A stretch of DNA of 64,000 nucleotides from Sphingopyxis jiangsuensis (GTDB taxonomy: Bacteria; Pseudomonadota; Alphaproteobacteria; Sphingomonadales; Sphingomonadaceae), in contig NZ_JAERPO010000002.1 of NCBI RefSeq assembly GCF_016734905.1, positions 1,197,524 to 1,261,523 of the forward strand, given 5' to 3'. The notes beneath the pieces were generated by a model. It saw only the letters and a program-made list of their open reading frames with translations. It searched no databases and had not been told where the DNA came from. Positions 43,031-52,743 of the stretch are shown here, in pieces. Position 1 is the first letter of the stretch; each line of letters opens with the position of its first letter. A program made the translations under genes and the position numbers.

Positions 43031-43439
43031 CGGCGCCGCACCGACATTGGAGCGCAATCGTCTCGCGTCGGCTTCGCCGTTCGAACCGCTCTACGGCTTT
43101 AGCCGCGCGGTTCGTGTCGGCGACCGGATCGAGGTCGCGGGCACCGCGCCGATCGAGCCCGACGGCTCGTCGACCGTCGGTGACGCGGGGGTGCAGGCGG
43201 CGCGCTGTCTGGAGATCATCGCCAATGCGCTTGCAACGCTCGGCGGCTCGCCCGCCGACGTCGTGCGTACCCGCATGTATATTACCGACGCGGCCGACGC
43301 CGACCTCGTCGGCCGCGCGCATGGCGCGATGTTCGGGAACTTGCGGCCCGCAGCGACGATGGTCGTCGTCGCGGGACTGCTGCGCTCCGAATGGAAAGTC
43401 GAAATCGAGGCCGAGGCCATTTTAGAGAAGACCGCATGA
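43023..43439 (+). CDS. RidA/YjgF/YER057c/UK114-family protein
   Basis: The 138-residue protein has the RidA fold signature (FSRAVRVGDRIEVAGTAPIEPDGS, ARCLEIIANALATLGGSPADVVRTRMYI, ATMVVVAGLLRSEWKVEIEAEAI). RidA proteins hydrolyse reactive enamine/imine intermediates; the catalytic Arg (VRTRMYI) is present. The GTG start overlaps the I78 gene, and the gene ends in an ATGA overlap with the dehydrogenase, so it belongs to the valine operon. Its exact substrate there is unknown. Confidence 0.88.
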   Translation: MADGAAPTLERNRLASASPFEPLYGFSRAVRVGDRIEVAGTAPIEPDGSSTVGDAGVQAARCLEIIANALATLGGSPADVVRTRMYITDAADADLVGRAHGAMFGNLRPAATMVVVAGLLRSEWKVEIEAEAILEKTA

Positions 43440-44581
43440 CCGATCAGTTCCAGCTTACCGACGACCAGCTCGCCATTCAGGATATGGCGCGCAAGTTCAC
43501 CGCCGATGCGATCACGCCGCATGCCGCTGAATGGGACGAAAAGGCGCATTTCCCGCGCGACACGATCAAGGCGGCGGCCGAGCTCGGCTTTGCTTCCATC
43601 TATGTCAGCGAGGAATCGGGCGGCATCGGGCTTGGCCGGCTCGAAGCCGCGCTGATAATGGAGGCAATGTCCTATGGCTGCCCCGCGACGAGCGCCTTCA
43701 TCTCGATCCATAATATGGCGAGCTGGATGATCGACCGCTTCGGCGGCGATGCGGTGAAGGCGAAATTCCTGCCTTCGCTCGTCACGATGGACCAGATGGC
43801 GAGCTATTGCCTCACCGAGCCGGGCTCGGGTTCCGACGCCGCGGCGCTCAAGACGACCGCAAAGCTCGAAGGCGACCATTATGTCGTCAATGGCACCAAG
43901 CAGTTCATCTCGGGCGCTGGAGTCAACGACCTTTATGTGACGATGGTGCGGACAGGGCAGCCGGGACCAAAGGGGATTTCGTGCCTCGTCATCGAAAAGG
44001 ACATGGCGGGTGTCAGCTTCGGCGCCAAGGAAAAGAAACTCGGCTGGAACGCCTCGCCGACCGCGCAGGTGATGTTCGACAACGTGCATGTGCCCGTCGA
44101 GAACCGCGTCGGCGCCGAAGGCGACGGCTTCCGTTTCGCGATGGCGGGGCTCGACGGCGGCCGTCTCAATATCGGCGCTTGCTCGCTGGGCGGGGCGCAG
44201 CGCTGCCTCGACGAGGCGCTTGCCTATGTGAAGGATCGCCAGCAGTTCGGCCAGCCGATTGCCGATTTCCAGAACACCCAGTTCATGCTCGCCGACATGG
44301 CGACCGAGCTCGAAGCCGCCCGCGCGCTGCTCTATCTCGCCGCGGCCAAGGTCAGCGCGAACGCGCCCGACAAGACGCGCTTTTCGGCGATGGCGAAGCG
44401 GCTCGCGACCGACAGCGGCAGCAAGATCGTCAATGACGCGCTCCAGTTGTTCGGCGGCTACGGCTATCTGCGCGATTATCCGATCGAGCGTTTCTGGCGC
44501 GACCTGCGCGTCCATTCGATCCTCGAAGGAACGAACCAGGTGATGCGGATGATCGTCGGAAGGGACCTGCTGCGCCAATGA
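43436..44581 (+). CDS. isobutyryl-CoA dehydrogenase (acyl-CoA dehydrogenase family)
   Basis: The 381-residue flavoprotein shows ACAD signatures: ASYCLTEPGSGSDAAALKTTA, FQNTQFMLADMATELEAAR, LQLFGGYGYLRDYPIERFWRDLRVHSILEGTNQVMR, the last containing the catalytic Glu of the EGTNQ motif. Start MTDQFQLTDDQL overlaps the RidA stop (ATGA). Position before the 3-hydroxyisobutyryl-CoA hydrolase gene makes isobutyryl-CoA the expected substrate, giving methacrylyl-CoA. Other short branched acyl-CoAs are possible. Confidence 0.9.
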   Translation: MTDQFQLTDDQLAIQDMARKFTADAITPHAAEWDEKAHFPRDTIKAAAELGFASIYVSEESGGIGLGRLEAALIMEAMSYGCPATSAFISIHNMASWMIDRFGGDAVKAKFLPSLVTMDQMASYCLTEPGSGSDAAALKTTAKLEGDHYVVNGTKQFISGAGVNDLYVTMVRTGQPGPKGISCLVIEKDMAGVSFGAKEKKLGWNASPTAQVMFDNVHVPVENRVGAEGDGFRFAMAGLDGGRLNIGACSLGGAQRCLDEALAYVKDRQQFGQPIADFQNTQFMLADMATELEAARALLYLAAAKVSANAPDKTRFSAMAKRLATDSGSKIVNDALQLFGGYGYLRDYPIERFWRDLRVHSILEGTNQVMRMIVGRDLLRQ

Positions 44582-45624
44582 CCGAAGATGTTCTGATCTC
44601 GACCGACGGCCGCATTGGCCGCATCGCGCTCAATCGTCCGCGCGCGATCCACGCGCTCAACCTCGCGATGTGCAAGGCGATGATCGACGCGCTCGTCGCA
44701 TGGCGGACCGACGAGGCTATCGAAGCGGTCATCATCGAACATAGCGAAGGCCGTGGCTTCTGCGCAGGCGGCGACATTCGCATGCTCGCGGAAAGCGGCG
44801 CGAAGGACGGCACGGAGGCGCGCGCCTTCTTCCACACCGAATATCGGCTCAACCACCTGCTCTTCACCTATGCCAAGCCCGTCGTCGCCTTCATGGACGG
44901 CATCACCATGGGTGGCGGCGTCGGTATTTCGCAGCCGACCAAATATCGCGTCGCGACAGAGCATACACGCTTCGCCATGCCCGAAACGGGGATCGGCCTG
45001 TTCCCCGATGTCGGCGGCGGCTGGTATCTGCCGCGGCTCGAAGGGCGCGTTGGTCAGTATCTCGCGCTCACCGGTGCGCGGCTCGACGGGGCCGAGTGTC
45101 TGGCGCTCGGCCTTGCGACGCACTACCTGCCGTCCGAAAAACTCGCCGAGGCAAAGGCGCGCATCGCCGCGCATCCCGACCGCATCGGCGGCATTTTGGG
45201 CGAACTGTCGGCGACCGCGCCGCACGCGGCGGTGATGGATTATCTCGACAAGATCAACCGCCTGTTCGCGAGCGACCGATATGAGGACATTCTCGCCGCG
45301 CTCGAAGCCGACGGCTCGGAGTGGGCAGAGAAGGAACGCGACACGCTCGGCACCAAATCGCCGCAGACGTGCAAGGTTGCATTGCGGCAGCTCAAGGAAG
45401 GCGCGGCGATGCCCGACTTCGCCGCCGAAATGGCGCAGGAATATGCGATCGGCGCGCGCGTCGTCACGATGCACGATTTCCTCGAAGGCGTGCGCGCGCT
45501 GATCGTCGACAAGGACAACAGCCCGAAATGGGATCCGGCCACGCCCGAGGCCGTCACCGAAGACTGGATCGACGCGATTTTTGCGCCGCTGCCCGAAAAC
45601 GAGAAATGGACCCCGCTCATTTAA
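44578..45624 (+). CDS. 3-hydroxyisobutyryl-CoA hydrolase (crotonase superfamily)
   Basis: The 348-residue protein has a crotonase core (GRGFCAGGDIRMLAESG, KPVVAFMDGITMGGGVGIS, MPETGIGLFPDVGGGWYLPRLEG) and the extended C-terminal part (ADGSEWAEKERDTLGTKSPQTCKVALRQL) typical of HIBCH rather than enoyl-CoA hydratase. It overlaps the upstream dehydrogenase (ATGA). It would release 3-hydroxyisobutyrate for MmsB. Confidence 0.93.
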   Translation: MTEDVLISTDGRIGRIALNRPRAIHALNLAMCKAMIDALVAWRTDEAIEAVIIEHSEGRGFCAGGDIRMLAESGAKDGTEARAFFHTEYRLNHLLFTYAKPVVAFMDGITMGGGVGISQPTKYRVATEHTRFAMPETGIGLFPDVGGGWYLPRLEGRVGQYLALTGARLDGAECLALGLATHYLPSEKLAEAKARIAAHPDRIGGILGELSATAPHAAVMDYLDKINRLFASDRYEDILAALEADGSEWAEKERDTLGTKSPQTCKVALRQLKEGAAMPDFAAEMAQEYAIGARVVTMHDFLEGVRALIVDKDNSPKWDPATPEAVTEDWIDAIFAPLPENEKWTPLI

Positions 45625-45627
45625 CTT

Positions 45628-45700
45628 CGTCACCCCGGACTTGATCCGGGGTCCATTCACGCGGCGTCGGAATGGATACCGGATCAAGTCCGGCATGACG
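45628..45700. repeat. intergenic inverted repeat, family B copy 1
   Basis: CGTCACCCCGGACTTGATCC at the left pairs with GGATCAAGTCCGG..TGACG at the right. The same arrangement is at 47646-47722, also inside or after the valine operon. It separates the hydrolase gene from the enoyl-CoA hydratase gene and may reduce read-through or stabilise mRNA. Confidence 0.75.
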
Positions 45701-45717
45701 ATCATGGAGATATACGA

Positions 45718-46500
45718 ATGACCTATGAAACCCTCCTCGTCGAGCAGCGCGGCGCGGTGACGCTCGTCACGCTCAACCGCCCGCAGGCGCTCAACGCGCT
45801 CAACAGCCAGGTGCTCGACGAGCTGATCGCCGCCTTCGCCGCGTTCGAGGCCGACGACAGCCAGCGCTGCGCGGTCCTCACCGGCTCGGGCGACAAGGCC
45901 TTCGCCGCAGGCGCCGACATCAAGGAAATGGCCGACAAGCCTGCGGCCGATTTCTATCTCGAGGATTTTTTCTCGAAATGGACGAGCGACTTTGTGAAAA
46001 AGATACGCAAGCCGTGGATCGCGGCGGTGGGCGGTTTCGCGCTCGGCGGCGGCTGCGAGCTTGCGATGATGGCCGACTTCATCATCGCCAGCGACAAGGC
46101 CAAATTCGGCCAGCCCGAGATCAAGCTCGGCGTCGCCCCGGGCATGGGCGGCTCGCAGCGGCTGACGCGCGCGGTGGGCAAGGCAAAGGCGATGGAAATG
46201 TGCCTCACCGGCCGGATGATGGACGCCGAAGAGGCCGAGCGCTCGGGCCTCGTCGCGCGCGTCGTCGAACATGCGACGCTGGTCGACGAAGCGGTGAAGA
46301 CCGCGACCATGATCGCAAGCATGCCGCCGATGGCCGCGATGGTGAACAAGGACATGGTCAACGCCGCTTTCGAAACGACGCTCGACCAGGGGCTGATCTA
46401 CGAACGCCGCCTGTTCCAGATCCTCGCCGCGACCGAGGACAAGGCCGAAGGCATGGCGGCGTTTATCGAGAAACGCGAGGGCGTGTGGAAGGGTCGATAA
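45718..46500 (+). CDS. enoyl-CoA hydratase (methacrylyl-CoA hydratase role)
   Basis: The 260-residue crotonase has both catalytic glutamates in context ([12 protein letters not shown] near residue 110 and [19 protein letters not shown] near residue 135) and the oxyanion-hole [11 protein letters not shown]. It is of the standard EchA length. In this operon it probably hydrates methacrylyl-CoA to 3-hydroxyisobutyryl-CoA, the step between the dehydrogenase and the hydrolase. Broad short-chain activity is normal for the family. Confidence 0.92.
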   Translation: MTYETLLVEQRGAVTLVTLNRPQALNALNSQVLDELIAAFAAFEADDSQRCAVLTGSGDKAFAAGADIKEMADKPAADFYLEDFFSKWTSDFVKKIRKPWIAAVGGFALGGGCELAMMADFIIASDKAKFGQPEIKLGVAPGMGGSQRLTRAVGKAKAMEMCLTGRMMDAEEAERSGLVARVVEHATLVDEAVKTATMIASMPPMAAMVNKDMVNAAFETTLDQGLIYERRLFQILAATEDKAEGMAAFIEKREGVWKGR

Positions 46501-46742
46501 TCCTCAAAGGCGTTGGGTTGCTATTCGTCGGGCTGCTATTCGTGTGGCTCGGCGTTTCCGGTTGGAGGCATCGCCGGGAAGAACGCATAAACATTGTCGA
46601 AGCAGCGATTCTGAAGCTGGCCGATGCCGATCCACTGCCGCGCAACCGCTGGGACCGTGGCATGGCCTACGCACAACCGGTCCTGATGCTGATATTCGGA
46701 CTTGTCATGATCTTTCTTGGTCTTGTGATCTTATTCGTCTGA
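46485..46742 (+). CDS. small two-helix membrane protein, unknown
   Basis: A frame beginning with GTG overlaps the end of the hydratase gene by 16 nt and encodes 85 residues: a hydrophobic segment ([19 protein letters not shown]), a charged loop with RHRREERIN and [11 protein letters not shown], and a second hydrophobic segment ([20 protein letters not shown]). The amphipathic pattern and 11-nt distance to mmsB favour a real gene. I recognise no family. The start is uncertain; a TTG inside the first helix is another option. Confidence 0.55.
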   Translation: MEGSIILKGVGLLFVGLLFVWLGVSGWRHRREERINIVEAAILKLADADPLPRNRWDRGMAYAQPVLMLIFGLVMIFLGLVILFV

Positions 46743-46753
46743 TTGGAGTGAAC

Positions 46754-47629
46754 ATGAGAATCGCATTTATCGGACTCGGCAACATGGGCGGGGGCATGGC
46801 CGCAAATCTCGCGAACGCGGGGCATGAGGTCCGAGCTTTCGACCTCAGCGAAGAGGCGCTGGCCCGCGCGGTCGAGGCGGGCTGCACCCGCGCCGCCTCC
46901 GCCGCCGAAGCGGTGACCGGCGCCGAAGCCGTCGTCACAATGCTGCCTGCGGGCAAACATGTCGCAGGCGTCTATGAAGGCGATGTCTATCCCAACGCCG
47001 GGCCGGGCACGCTGCTCCTCGACTGCTCGACGATCGACGTAGCGACCGCACGCTCGAACATCGAAGCCGCAACCGCCAAGGGCCTCGTCGCGGTCGACGC
47101 GCCGGTGTCGGGCGGAATCGCCGCCGCCAACGCGGGGACGCTGACCTTCATGGTCGGCGGCACCGAAGAGGGCTTTGCACGCGCCGAGCCGATCCTCGCG
47201 AAGATGGGCAAGGCGGTGATCCATGCGGGCGATGCGGGCGCGGGGCAGGCGGCGAAAATCTGCAACAATATGCTGCTTGGCGCCTCGATGATTGCGACTT
47301 GCGAAACGCTCGCGCTCGCGCAGAAGCTCGGGCTCAATCCGCAGAAATTCTTCGACATCGCCAGCGTGTCGTCGGGGCAATGCTGGTCGCTTACAAGCTA
47401 TGCGCCGCTTCCGGGTGTCGGGCCGACGACGCCTGCCGACAACGATTATAAAGGCGGCTTCGCCGCCGCGCTTATGCTCAAGGATTTGCGCCTCGCGATG
47501 GAAGCCGCGGCGAGCGTCGACGCCGATGTGCCGATGGGCAGCCGCGCGCGCGACCTTTATGAAGCCTTTGTCGAATCCGACAAGGAAGGGCGCGACTTTT
47601 CTGCGATCATCAAGACCCTGCAGGGATAA
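46754..47629 (+). CDS. mmsB: 3-hydroxyisobutyrate dehydrogenase MmsB
   Basis: MmsB oxidises 3-hydroxyisobutyrate to methylmalonate semialdehyde with NAD. The 291-residue protein has the N-terminal Rossmann motif IAFIGLGNMGGGMAANL, substrate motif DAPVSGGIAAANAGTLTFMVGG, catalytic-lysine region GAGQAAKICNNMLLG, and DYKGGFAAALMLKDL. ATG follows GGAGTG. It closes the valine pathway started by mmsA at the other end of the operon. Confidence 0.95.
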   Translation: MRIAFIGLGNMGGGMAANLANAGHEVRAFDLSEEALARAVEAGCTRAASAAEAVTGAEAVVTMLPAGKHVAGVYEGDVYPNAGPGTLLLDCSTIDVATARSNIEAATAKGLVAVDAPVSGGIAAANAGTLTFMVGGTEEGFARAEPILAKMGKAVIHAGDAGAGQAAKICNNMLLGASMIATCETLALAQKLGLNPQKFFDIASVSSGQCWSLTSYAPLPGVGPTTPADNDYKGGFAAALMLKDLRLAMEAAASVDADVPMGSRARDLYEAFVESDKEGRDFSAIIKTLQG

Positions 47630-47645
47630 GGCCCGCCCCTCCGTT

Positions 47646-47722
47646 CGTCACTCCGGGCTTGACCCGGGGTCCATTGCCCCGGCCTCGAAGAAGTGGGGCC
47701 CCGGATCAAGTCCGGGATAACG
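47646..47722. repeat. intergenic inverted repeat, family B copy 2
   Basis: CGTCACTCCGGGCTTGACCC at the left pairs with GGATCAAGTCCGGG..AACG at the right; middle and arms are clearly related to 45628-45700. It lies just after mmsB, before a terminator. Confidence 0.75.
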
Positions 47723-47740
47723 ATCATCGGATGACAAATA

Positions 47741-47776
47741 AAAGGCCGCCTGCCCCACCGGGATCAGGCGGCCTTT
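47741..47776. terminator. bidirectional terminator between mmsB and the fadB-like gene
   Basis: AAAGGCCGCCTG (47741-47752) pairs perfectly with CAGGCGGCCTTT (47765-47776) around a 12-nt loop. A/T at both ends suits termination from either convergent gene, although the T-tract is short. Confidence 0.75.
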
Positions 47777-47797
47777 CATGTCAGCGCATCGGGGCTT

Positions 47798-49831
47798 TTA
47801 GAAGCCCGATTTCGCTTCCGCCTTTTCCTTCAGCAGCGGCGCGACCTCGAAGCCGTGCTTTTCCAGCGCCGCGACGATCTTGTCGGTGCCTTCGAGCCCT
47901 GCCCAGAACATCGGGCCGCCGCGATAGACGGGCCAGCCATAGCCATAGATCCACACGACATCGATGTCGCTTGCGCGCTGTGCCTTGCCTTCTGCCAGGA
48001 TCAGCGCGCCTTCGTTGACCATCGGATAGAGCGTGCGCTCGATGATTTCCTGATCGGTAATCTCGCGCTTCTCGACGCCTGCCTTGCTGCGGAACTCCTC
48101 GATGATCTCGGCTACGCGCGCGCTTTCCGACGGCTGGCGCTTCTCGTCATAATCGTAAAAGCCCGCCTGTTTCTTCTGGCCCCAACGGCCCTCGGCGCAC
48201 AGCGCGTCGCGGATGCTTTCGATGCGATTGGGGTCGCGGTGCCAGCCGATGTCGACGCCGGCAAGGTCGCTCATCTGGAACGGGCCCATCGGCATGCCGA
48301 ATTCGACATGCACCTTGTCGACCTGCGCCGGGGTGGCGCCTTCCATCAGCAGCTTCATCGCTTCCATCTGGCGGGGTTTGAGCATGCGGTTGCCGATAAA
48401 GCCGTCGCACACGCCCGCGACCACCGCGACCTTGCCGATCTTCTTGCCGATCGCCATCGCGGTCGCGAGCGCGTCGGGCGCAGTCTTGTCGCCGCGCACG
48501 ACCTCGAGCAGCTTCATCACATTGGCGGGCGAGAAAAAGTGCATGCCGAGCACGTCGCCGGGGCGGCTCGTCGCGGTCGCGATTTCGTCGATGTCGAGAT
48601 AGGATGTGTTCGACGCGAGGATCGCGCCGGGCTTCGCAATCTTGTCGAGCTTGGCGAAAATCTCCTTCTTGACGTCCATATTCTCATAGACCGCCTCGAT
48701 GATCAGATCGCAGTCGGCGAGATCCTCAAGGTTGAGCGTCGGGGTGATAAGCCCCATCATCTGATCAACCTGTTCGGGCTTGAAACGGCCCTTGGCGGCG
48801 CTGGCGTCATAATTTTTGCGCACCACGCCCAGCCCGCGGTCGAGCGCTTCCTGCTGCATCTCGACGATGGTGCAGGGGATGCCCTTTTGCAGGAAGTTCA
48901 TCATGATGCCGCCGCCCATCGTCCCGGCGCCGATGATGCCGACCTTTTTGACGTCGCGCAGCTTGGTGTCCTTGGGCAGGCCGTCGATCTTCGCTGCCTG
49001 GCGTTCGGCGAAGAAGATGTGGCGCTGCGCCGCCGACTGGCTGCCGAACATCAGCTTCATGAACTGCTCGCGCTCATAGGCGAGGCCCTCTTCAAAAGGC
49101 AGGCGCGTTGCCGCCTCGACGCAGGCGAGGTTGGCGTAGGGCGCCTCGAACCCGCGCCAGCGCCTGGCGTTCTTTTTCTTGAGCTCCTCGATCGCGCCCA
49201 CATCGCCGAACACCGCACGCTCGCGCGTCGGGCGGGGGCCGTCGGCGATCTTGGCGCGGGCAAAAGCGATCGCGTCGGCGGCAAGACTGTCCTCGCCCGC
49301 GAGTTTGTCGACGAGACCCATCTCCTTCGCCTTGGGGGCGGGGACAGGGTTGCCGGTCGAGGTCATTTCGGCGGCCGCCTCAACACCGACGACGCGCGGC
49401 AGGCGCTGCGTACCGCCCGCACCGGGGAGCAAGCCGAGTTTGACCTCGGGAACGCCGAGCTTCGCCGAGGGCACCGCGACGCGATAGTGGCAGACGAGCG
49501 CCGTCTCCAGCCCGCCGCCGAGCGCGGTGCCGTGGATCGCCGCGACCACCGGTTTCGGCGCCGCTTCGATGCCGTTGAGCACCGCGTTGAAATCGGGACC
49601 GCGCGGCGGTTTGCCAAACTCGCTGATGTCGGCGCCCGCGATAAAGGTGCCGCCGTCGCAGCGCAGGACGATCGCTTTCACGCCGTCGTCGGCGATCGCC
49701 GCCTTGATGTTATCTTCCAGCCCTTGGCGGACGTGCCAGCTCAGCGCGTTGACGGGCGGATTGTTGACGATGATGACGGCGATGTCGCCGTCCTTCTCCA
49801 TCGTGACGGACACGGGGGTTTCGTCGGACAT
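47798..49831 (-). CDS. FadB/FadJ-like bifunctional enoyl-CoA hydratase/3-hydroxyacyl-CoA dehydrogenase
   Basis: This carries out two steps of beta-oxidation. The 677-residue protein has an N-terminal crotonase domain ([48 protein letters not shown]) and, from about residue 290, a 3-hydroxyacyl-CoA dehydrogenase with [16 protein letters not shown] and the catalytic-His motif [16 protein letters not shown], then the C-terminal repeat. RBS AAGGAG decides the ATG giving [11 protein letters not shown] partner thiolase (fadA) is not adjacent in this window. Confidence 0.94.
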   Translation of the reverse strand: MSDETPVSVTMEKDGDIAVIIVNNPPVNALSWHVRQGLEDNIKAAIADDGVKAIVLRCDGGTFIAGADISEFGKPPRGPDFNAVLNGIEAAPKPVVAAIHGTALGGGLETALVCHYRVAVPSAKLGVPEVKLGLLPGAGGTQRLPRVVGVEAAAEMTSTGNPVPAPKAKEMGLVDKLAGEDSLAADAIAFARAKIADGPRPTRERAVFGDVGAIEELKKKNARRWRGFEAPYANLACVEAATRLPFEEGLAYEREQFMKLMFGSQSAAQRHIFFAERQAAKIDGLPKDTKLRDVKKVGIIGAGTMGGGIMMNFLQKGIPCTIVEMQQEALDRGLGVVRKNYDASAAKGRFKPEQVDQMMGLITPTLNLEDLADCDLIIEAVYENMDVKKEIFAKLDKIAKPGAILASNTSYLDIDEIATATSRPGDVLGMHFFSPANVMKLLEVVRGDKTAPDALATAMAIGKKIGKVAVVAGVCDGFIGNRMLKPRQMEAMKLLMEGATPAQVDKVHVEFGMPMGPFQMSDLAGVDIGWHRDPNRIESIRDALCAEGRWGQKKQAGFYDYDEKRQPSESARVAEIIEEFRSKAGVEKREITDQEIIERTLYPMVNEGALILAEGKAQRASDIDVVWIYGYGWPVYRGGPMFWAGLEGTDKIVAALEKHGFEVAPLLKEKAEAKSGF

Positions 49832-49950
49832 TTCAGGCTCCTTGGTCTTGACCCCGTTCGCCTCGAGCGACGTCGATATGCCTATCGTTGGCACACACCC
49901 TGGCGGTGTCTCGACTTCGCTCGACACGAGCGGAGAGAGGGGTTGTCATT

Positions 49951-51153
49951 TCAGTCATCGAGCGCGGCGTGGACGAGGGTCTTGACCTCGCGCCGCACGG
50001 GATAGGTGGAAGAGGGCATCAGCTGCGTCATGAAGACCATGCAGATCTCCTCGACCGGATCGACGAAGAAACCGGTCGAGAACATGCCGCCCCAATAAAA
50101 ATCGCCGACCGACGCGGGCAGGCCCGCGCGCGCGGGGTCGATCGTCGTCGCAAAGCCGAGCCCGAAACCGATGCCGGCATTTTCGTCCTCGGAAAAGACG
50201 CCGACGCTGTGCTGCGTCAGGTCGCCGCCGCCCGGCAGATGGTTCGCGGTCATCAGGTCGAACGTCTTGCGGCCGATGATCCTGGTGTCTCCCAGCTTGC
50301 CCCCGCGAAGCAGCATCAGGCAGAAGCGGTGATAGTCGTGGAGCGTCGAGACGAGCCCGCCGCCACCCGAATGAAAGCTGCGTGACTTTGCCCAGCGACT
50401 ACGGTCGCTGCTATCGAACAGCTGCTTCTTGTCCTTGGGGTCGAAAGCATAGCAATCGGTCAGCCGATGCTGCTGTTCGGCGGGAACCTGAAACCCCGTG
50501 TCGACCATGCCGAGCGGCGCAAAGATGCGCTCGTGGAGCACGTCGGCAAAGGGCTTGCCCTCGATCCGCTCGATCACCGCGCCGAGCACGTCGGTCGCCA
50601 TCGAGTAATTCCAGTGCGCGCCCGGGTCGAACTGGAGCGGAAATTTCGCGAGCTCCGCGATGAAACTGTCCATCGTATAATGGGCGTCGAAATCGTCGAT
50701 CCGCGCCTTGCGATAGGCGGCGTCGACCGGGGTACGCTCCTGAAAGCCATAGGTCAGCCCCGACGTGTGGCGCAGCAGGTCGAGCATGCGGATCGGCGCT
50801 GCTGGCGGGCGCGTGACAAAGGGGATATTGCCGCCCCCCGCGACGAAAACCCCGGTGTTCTTGAATTCGGGGCAAAATTTGACCAGCGGGTCCGACAACG
50901 CCACCTTGCCTTCTTCGAGCAGCATCATGAAGGCGATGCTGGTGATCGGCTTGGTCATGCTGGCGATACGGAAAATCGCATCCTCCTTCAGCGCCGCGCC
51001 CGGCCGCGCGTCGCCGATGCACGACAGATGCGCGATCTCGCCGCGCCGCGATACCAAGGTCGCGGCGTGCGGCAGGCGGCCGGAGTCGACATATTTGGCC
51101 TGGAGGAAAGCCGGGATGCGGTCGAGCCGCGCGGGGTCGAAACCTTGGGTCAT
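49951..51153 (-). CDS. beta-lactamase-fold serine hydrolase (esterase type)
   Basis: The 400-residue protein belongs to the class C beta-lactamase/penicillin-binding family. The SxxK catalytic motif is in IASMTKPIT (near residue 65), the Tyr motif in [12 protein letters not shown], and a late HSGGGG-type loop stands in for KTG. No signal peptide is seen, which fits cytoplasmic esterases such as EstB rather than a resistance enzyme. The gap upstream to the fadB-like gene holds a small TCGACTTCGCTCGA-type hairpin. It is probably part of the acyl-CoA/ester catabolic block; substrate unknown. Confidence 0.85.
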   Translation of the reverse strand: MTQGFDPARLDRIPAFLQAKYVDSGRLPHAATLVSRRGEIAHLSCIGDARPGAALKEDAIFRIASMTKPITSIAFMMLLEEGKVALSDPLVKFCPEFKNTGVFVAGGGNIPFVTRPPAAPIRMLDLLRHTSGLTYGFQERTPVDAAYRKARIDDFDAHYTMDSFIAELAKFPLQFDPGAHWNYSMATDVLGAVIERIEGKPFADVLHERIFAPLGMVDTGFQVPAEQQHRLTDCYAFDPKDKKQLFDSSDRSRWAKSRSFHSGGGGLVSTLHDYHRFCLMLLRGGKLGDTRIIGRKTFDLMTANHLPGGGDLTQHSVGVFSEDENAGIGFGLGFATTIDPARAGLPASVGDFYWGGMFSTGFFVDPVEEICMVFMTQLMPSSTYPVRREVKTLVHAALDD

Positions 51154-51163
51154 GATACTCCTG

Positions 51164-51970
51164 TCAATGCGACGTCTGGCCAAGCAGTTGCCGCGTCACG
51201 GGGTGCGAGCTCGACAGCCCGCCGTCAACTGCGATCGCCTGCCCGTTGACATAGCTTGCCTGGTCGCTCGCGAGGAAAAGCGCGACATTGGCGAGCTCCT
51301 CGGGCTGCGCCGCGCGCTTGAGCGGGTTCAATTGGCCCAGCTTGTGCGTGACGCCCTTGTCCTTGGCATAATCGAACGTCGGTTTGGTCATCCCCGTTTC
51401 GGTCAGTCCGGGACAGATGGCGTTGACGCGCACGCCGCTGGTGGTGAGCTGCTGTGCGGCGGTCTTGGCGAGATTGACGACGCCCGCCTTCGACGCCGAA
51501 TAGGCCGCGGGGCCGGCGCCCGAGTTGAGCCCCGCAACGCTCGCGGTCAGCACGATCGCGCCGCCACGCCCCTGATCGACCATCGCTTTCCCGGCATGCT
51601 TCACCATCAGCGCGGGGCCGATCAGGTTGACGCGCAAAGTCTCGGCCCAGGCGGCGGGATCGAATTCGAAAATCCCGCCCATGTCGCCGATGATCCCGGC
51701 GTTGGCGAAGGCGATGTCGAGCCCGCCATAGCTGTCCCTGGCGGTCGCCACGAGCTTGGCGACATCGGCCTCGACGCCCGCATCGATTTCGAGCGCCACG
51801 ACCGTCCCGCCAGCCTCCGTCACCGCCTGCGCCGTTTCATGCACCGCCGTCGTCTTGTCGCCGAGCACGAGCTTCGCACCCTCGGCGGCGAAGCGCAGCG
51901 CGCTCGCGCGGCCAATTCCCGAACCGGCGCCGGTGATGATCGCGATCTTGCCGTCCAATGCGCCCATCAT
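51164..51970 (-). CDS. short-chain dehydrogenase/reductase
   Basis: The 268-residue SDR has [16 protein letters not shown] (FANAGIIGD), the catalytic Ser in [11 protein letters not shown] and YSASK, and a C-terminal [11 protein letters not shown]. It overlaps the next SDR by 4 nt (ATGA), with two adjacent ATGs as possible starts. NAD(P)-dependent oxidation of a hydroxyacyl-CoA or alcohol is likely; the substrate cannot be told. Confidence 0.88.
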   Translation of the reverse strand: MMGALDGKIAIITGAGSGIGRASALRFAAEGAKLVLGDKTTAVHETAQAVTEAGGTVVALEIDAGVEADVAKLVATARDSYGGLDIAFANAGIIGDMGGIFEFDPAAWAETLRVNLIGPALMVKHAGKAMVDQGRGGAIVLTASVAGLNSGAGPAAYSASKAGVVNLAKTAAQQLTTSGVRVNAICPGLTETGMTKPTFDYAKDKGVTHKLGQLNPLKRAAQPEELANVALFLASDQASYVNGQAIAVDGGLSSSHPVTRQLLGQTSH

Positions 51971-52743
51971 GCGCCTCCCGAAATTGTCGCCCCGCCATCG
52001 CACACGATGGTCTGGCCGGTGGTGAATGCGCCCGCCTTGCTGGCAAGGAAGACCGCGGCGCCCGCGATCTCGTGCGGCTCGCCGATGCGCTTGAGCGTCG
52101 AGGCGGCGGTCGACCGCTTCAGATTTTCCGGGTTCTCCCACAGCGCGCGCGCCATGTCGGTGCGGATCAAGCCCGGCGCGACGCAATTGACGCGCACACC
52201 CTGCGGGCCGAATTCGACCGAATAATTGCGCGCCATCTGCATGTCGGCGGCCTTGGAAATGCAATAGGCACCGATGATCGGCGATCCCTTGAGCCCGCCG
52301 ATCGAGCTGACGATCGTGATCGACCCCGCGCCGCGTTCGAGCATTTCGGGCGCGACCATCGAAATAAGCCAGTGGTTGGACAGGATATTATTGTCCATGA
52401 TCTTGCGAAACTGCTCGTCGGCGATGCCGAGGCCGGGGCCATAATAGGGATTGGACGCGGCGTTGCAGACCAGCGCGGTGATCTTGCCGAAGGCGGCGCG
52501 CGTTTCGTTCACCAGATTCTGCAGGGCATCCTTCGACGAGATGTTCGCGGCGACCGCAATCGCCGTGCCTTCGCCAAAGCGCGCGTTGATCTCTGTCGCG
52601 GTCGCATCGCACGCATCCTGCTTGCGGCTCGAAATCACGACCTTCGCGCCCTGCTCGGCCATCGCCTCGGCGGTTGCCTTGCCGATGCCGCGCGACGATC
52701 CGGTGATCAGCGCGACTTCGCCGCGCATGTCGAACAGGCTCAT
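51967..52743 (-). CDS. short-chain dehydrogenase/reductase
   Basis: The 258-residue SDR shows TGSSRGIGKATAEAM, NAAS (an NNAG variant: CNAASNPYYG), catalytic SSIGG and YCISK, and GQTIVCDGGATI at the end. It overlaps both the kinase gene upstream and the SDR gene downstream (ATGA each), so it is in the same operon. Sequence style resembles SDRs found beside ACAD10-type kinases in other proteobacteria; function inferred only. Confidence 0.88.
   Translation of the reverse strand: MSLFDMRGEVALITGSSRGIGKATAEAMAEQGAKVVISSRKQDACDATATEINARFGEGTAIAVAANISSKDALQNLVNETRAAFGKITALVCNAASNPYYGPGLGIADEQFRKIMDNNILSNHWLISMVAPEMLERGAGSITIVSSIGGLKGSPIIGAYCISKAADMQMARNYSVEFGPQGVRVNCVAPGLIRTDMARALWENPENLKRSTAASTLKRIGEPHEIAGAAVFLASKAGAFTTGQTIVCDGGATISGGA

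Noticed and set aside
47855..50005. A 716-codon plus-strand frame opposite the fadB-like gene
   Set aside because: Composition is Arg/Asp/His-rich as in an antisense shadow; the fadB-like protein on the other strand has complete crotonase and dehydrogenase motifs.
49951..51153. An antibiotic-resistance beta-lactamase
   Set aside because: SMTK is present, but there is no signal peptide and no proper KTG; the context is acyl/ester catabolism, so an esterase is more likely.
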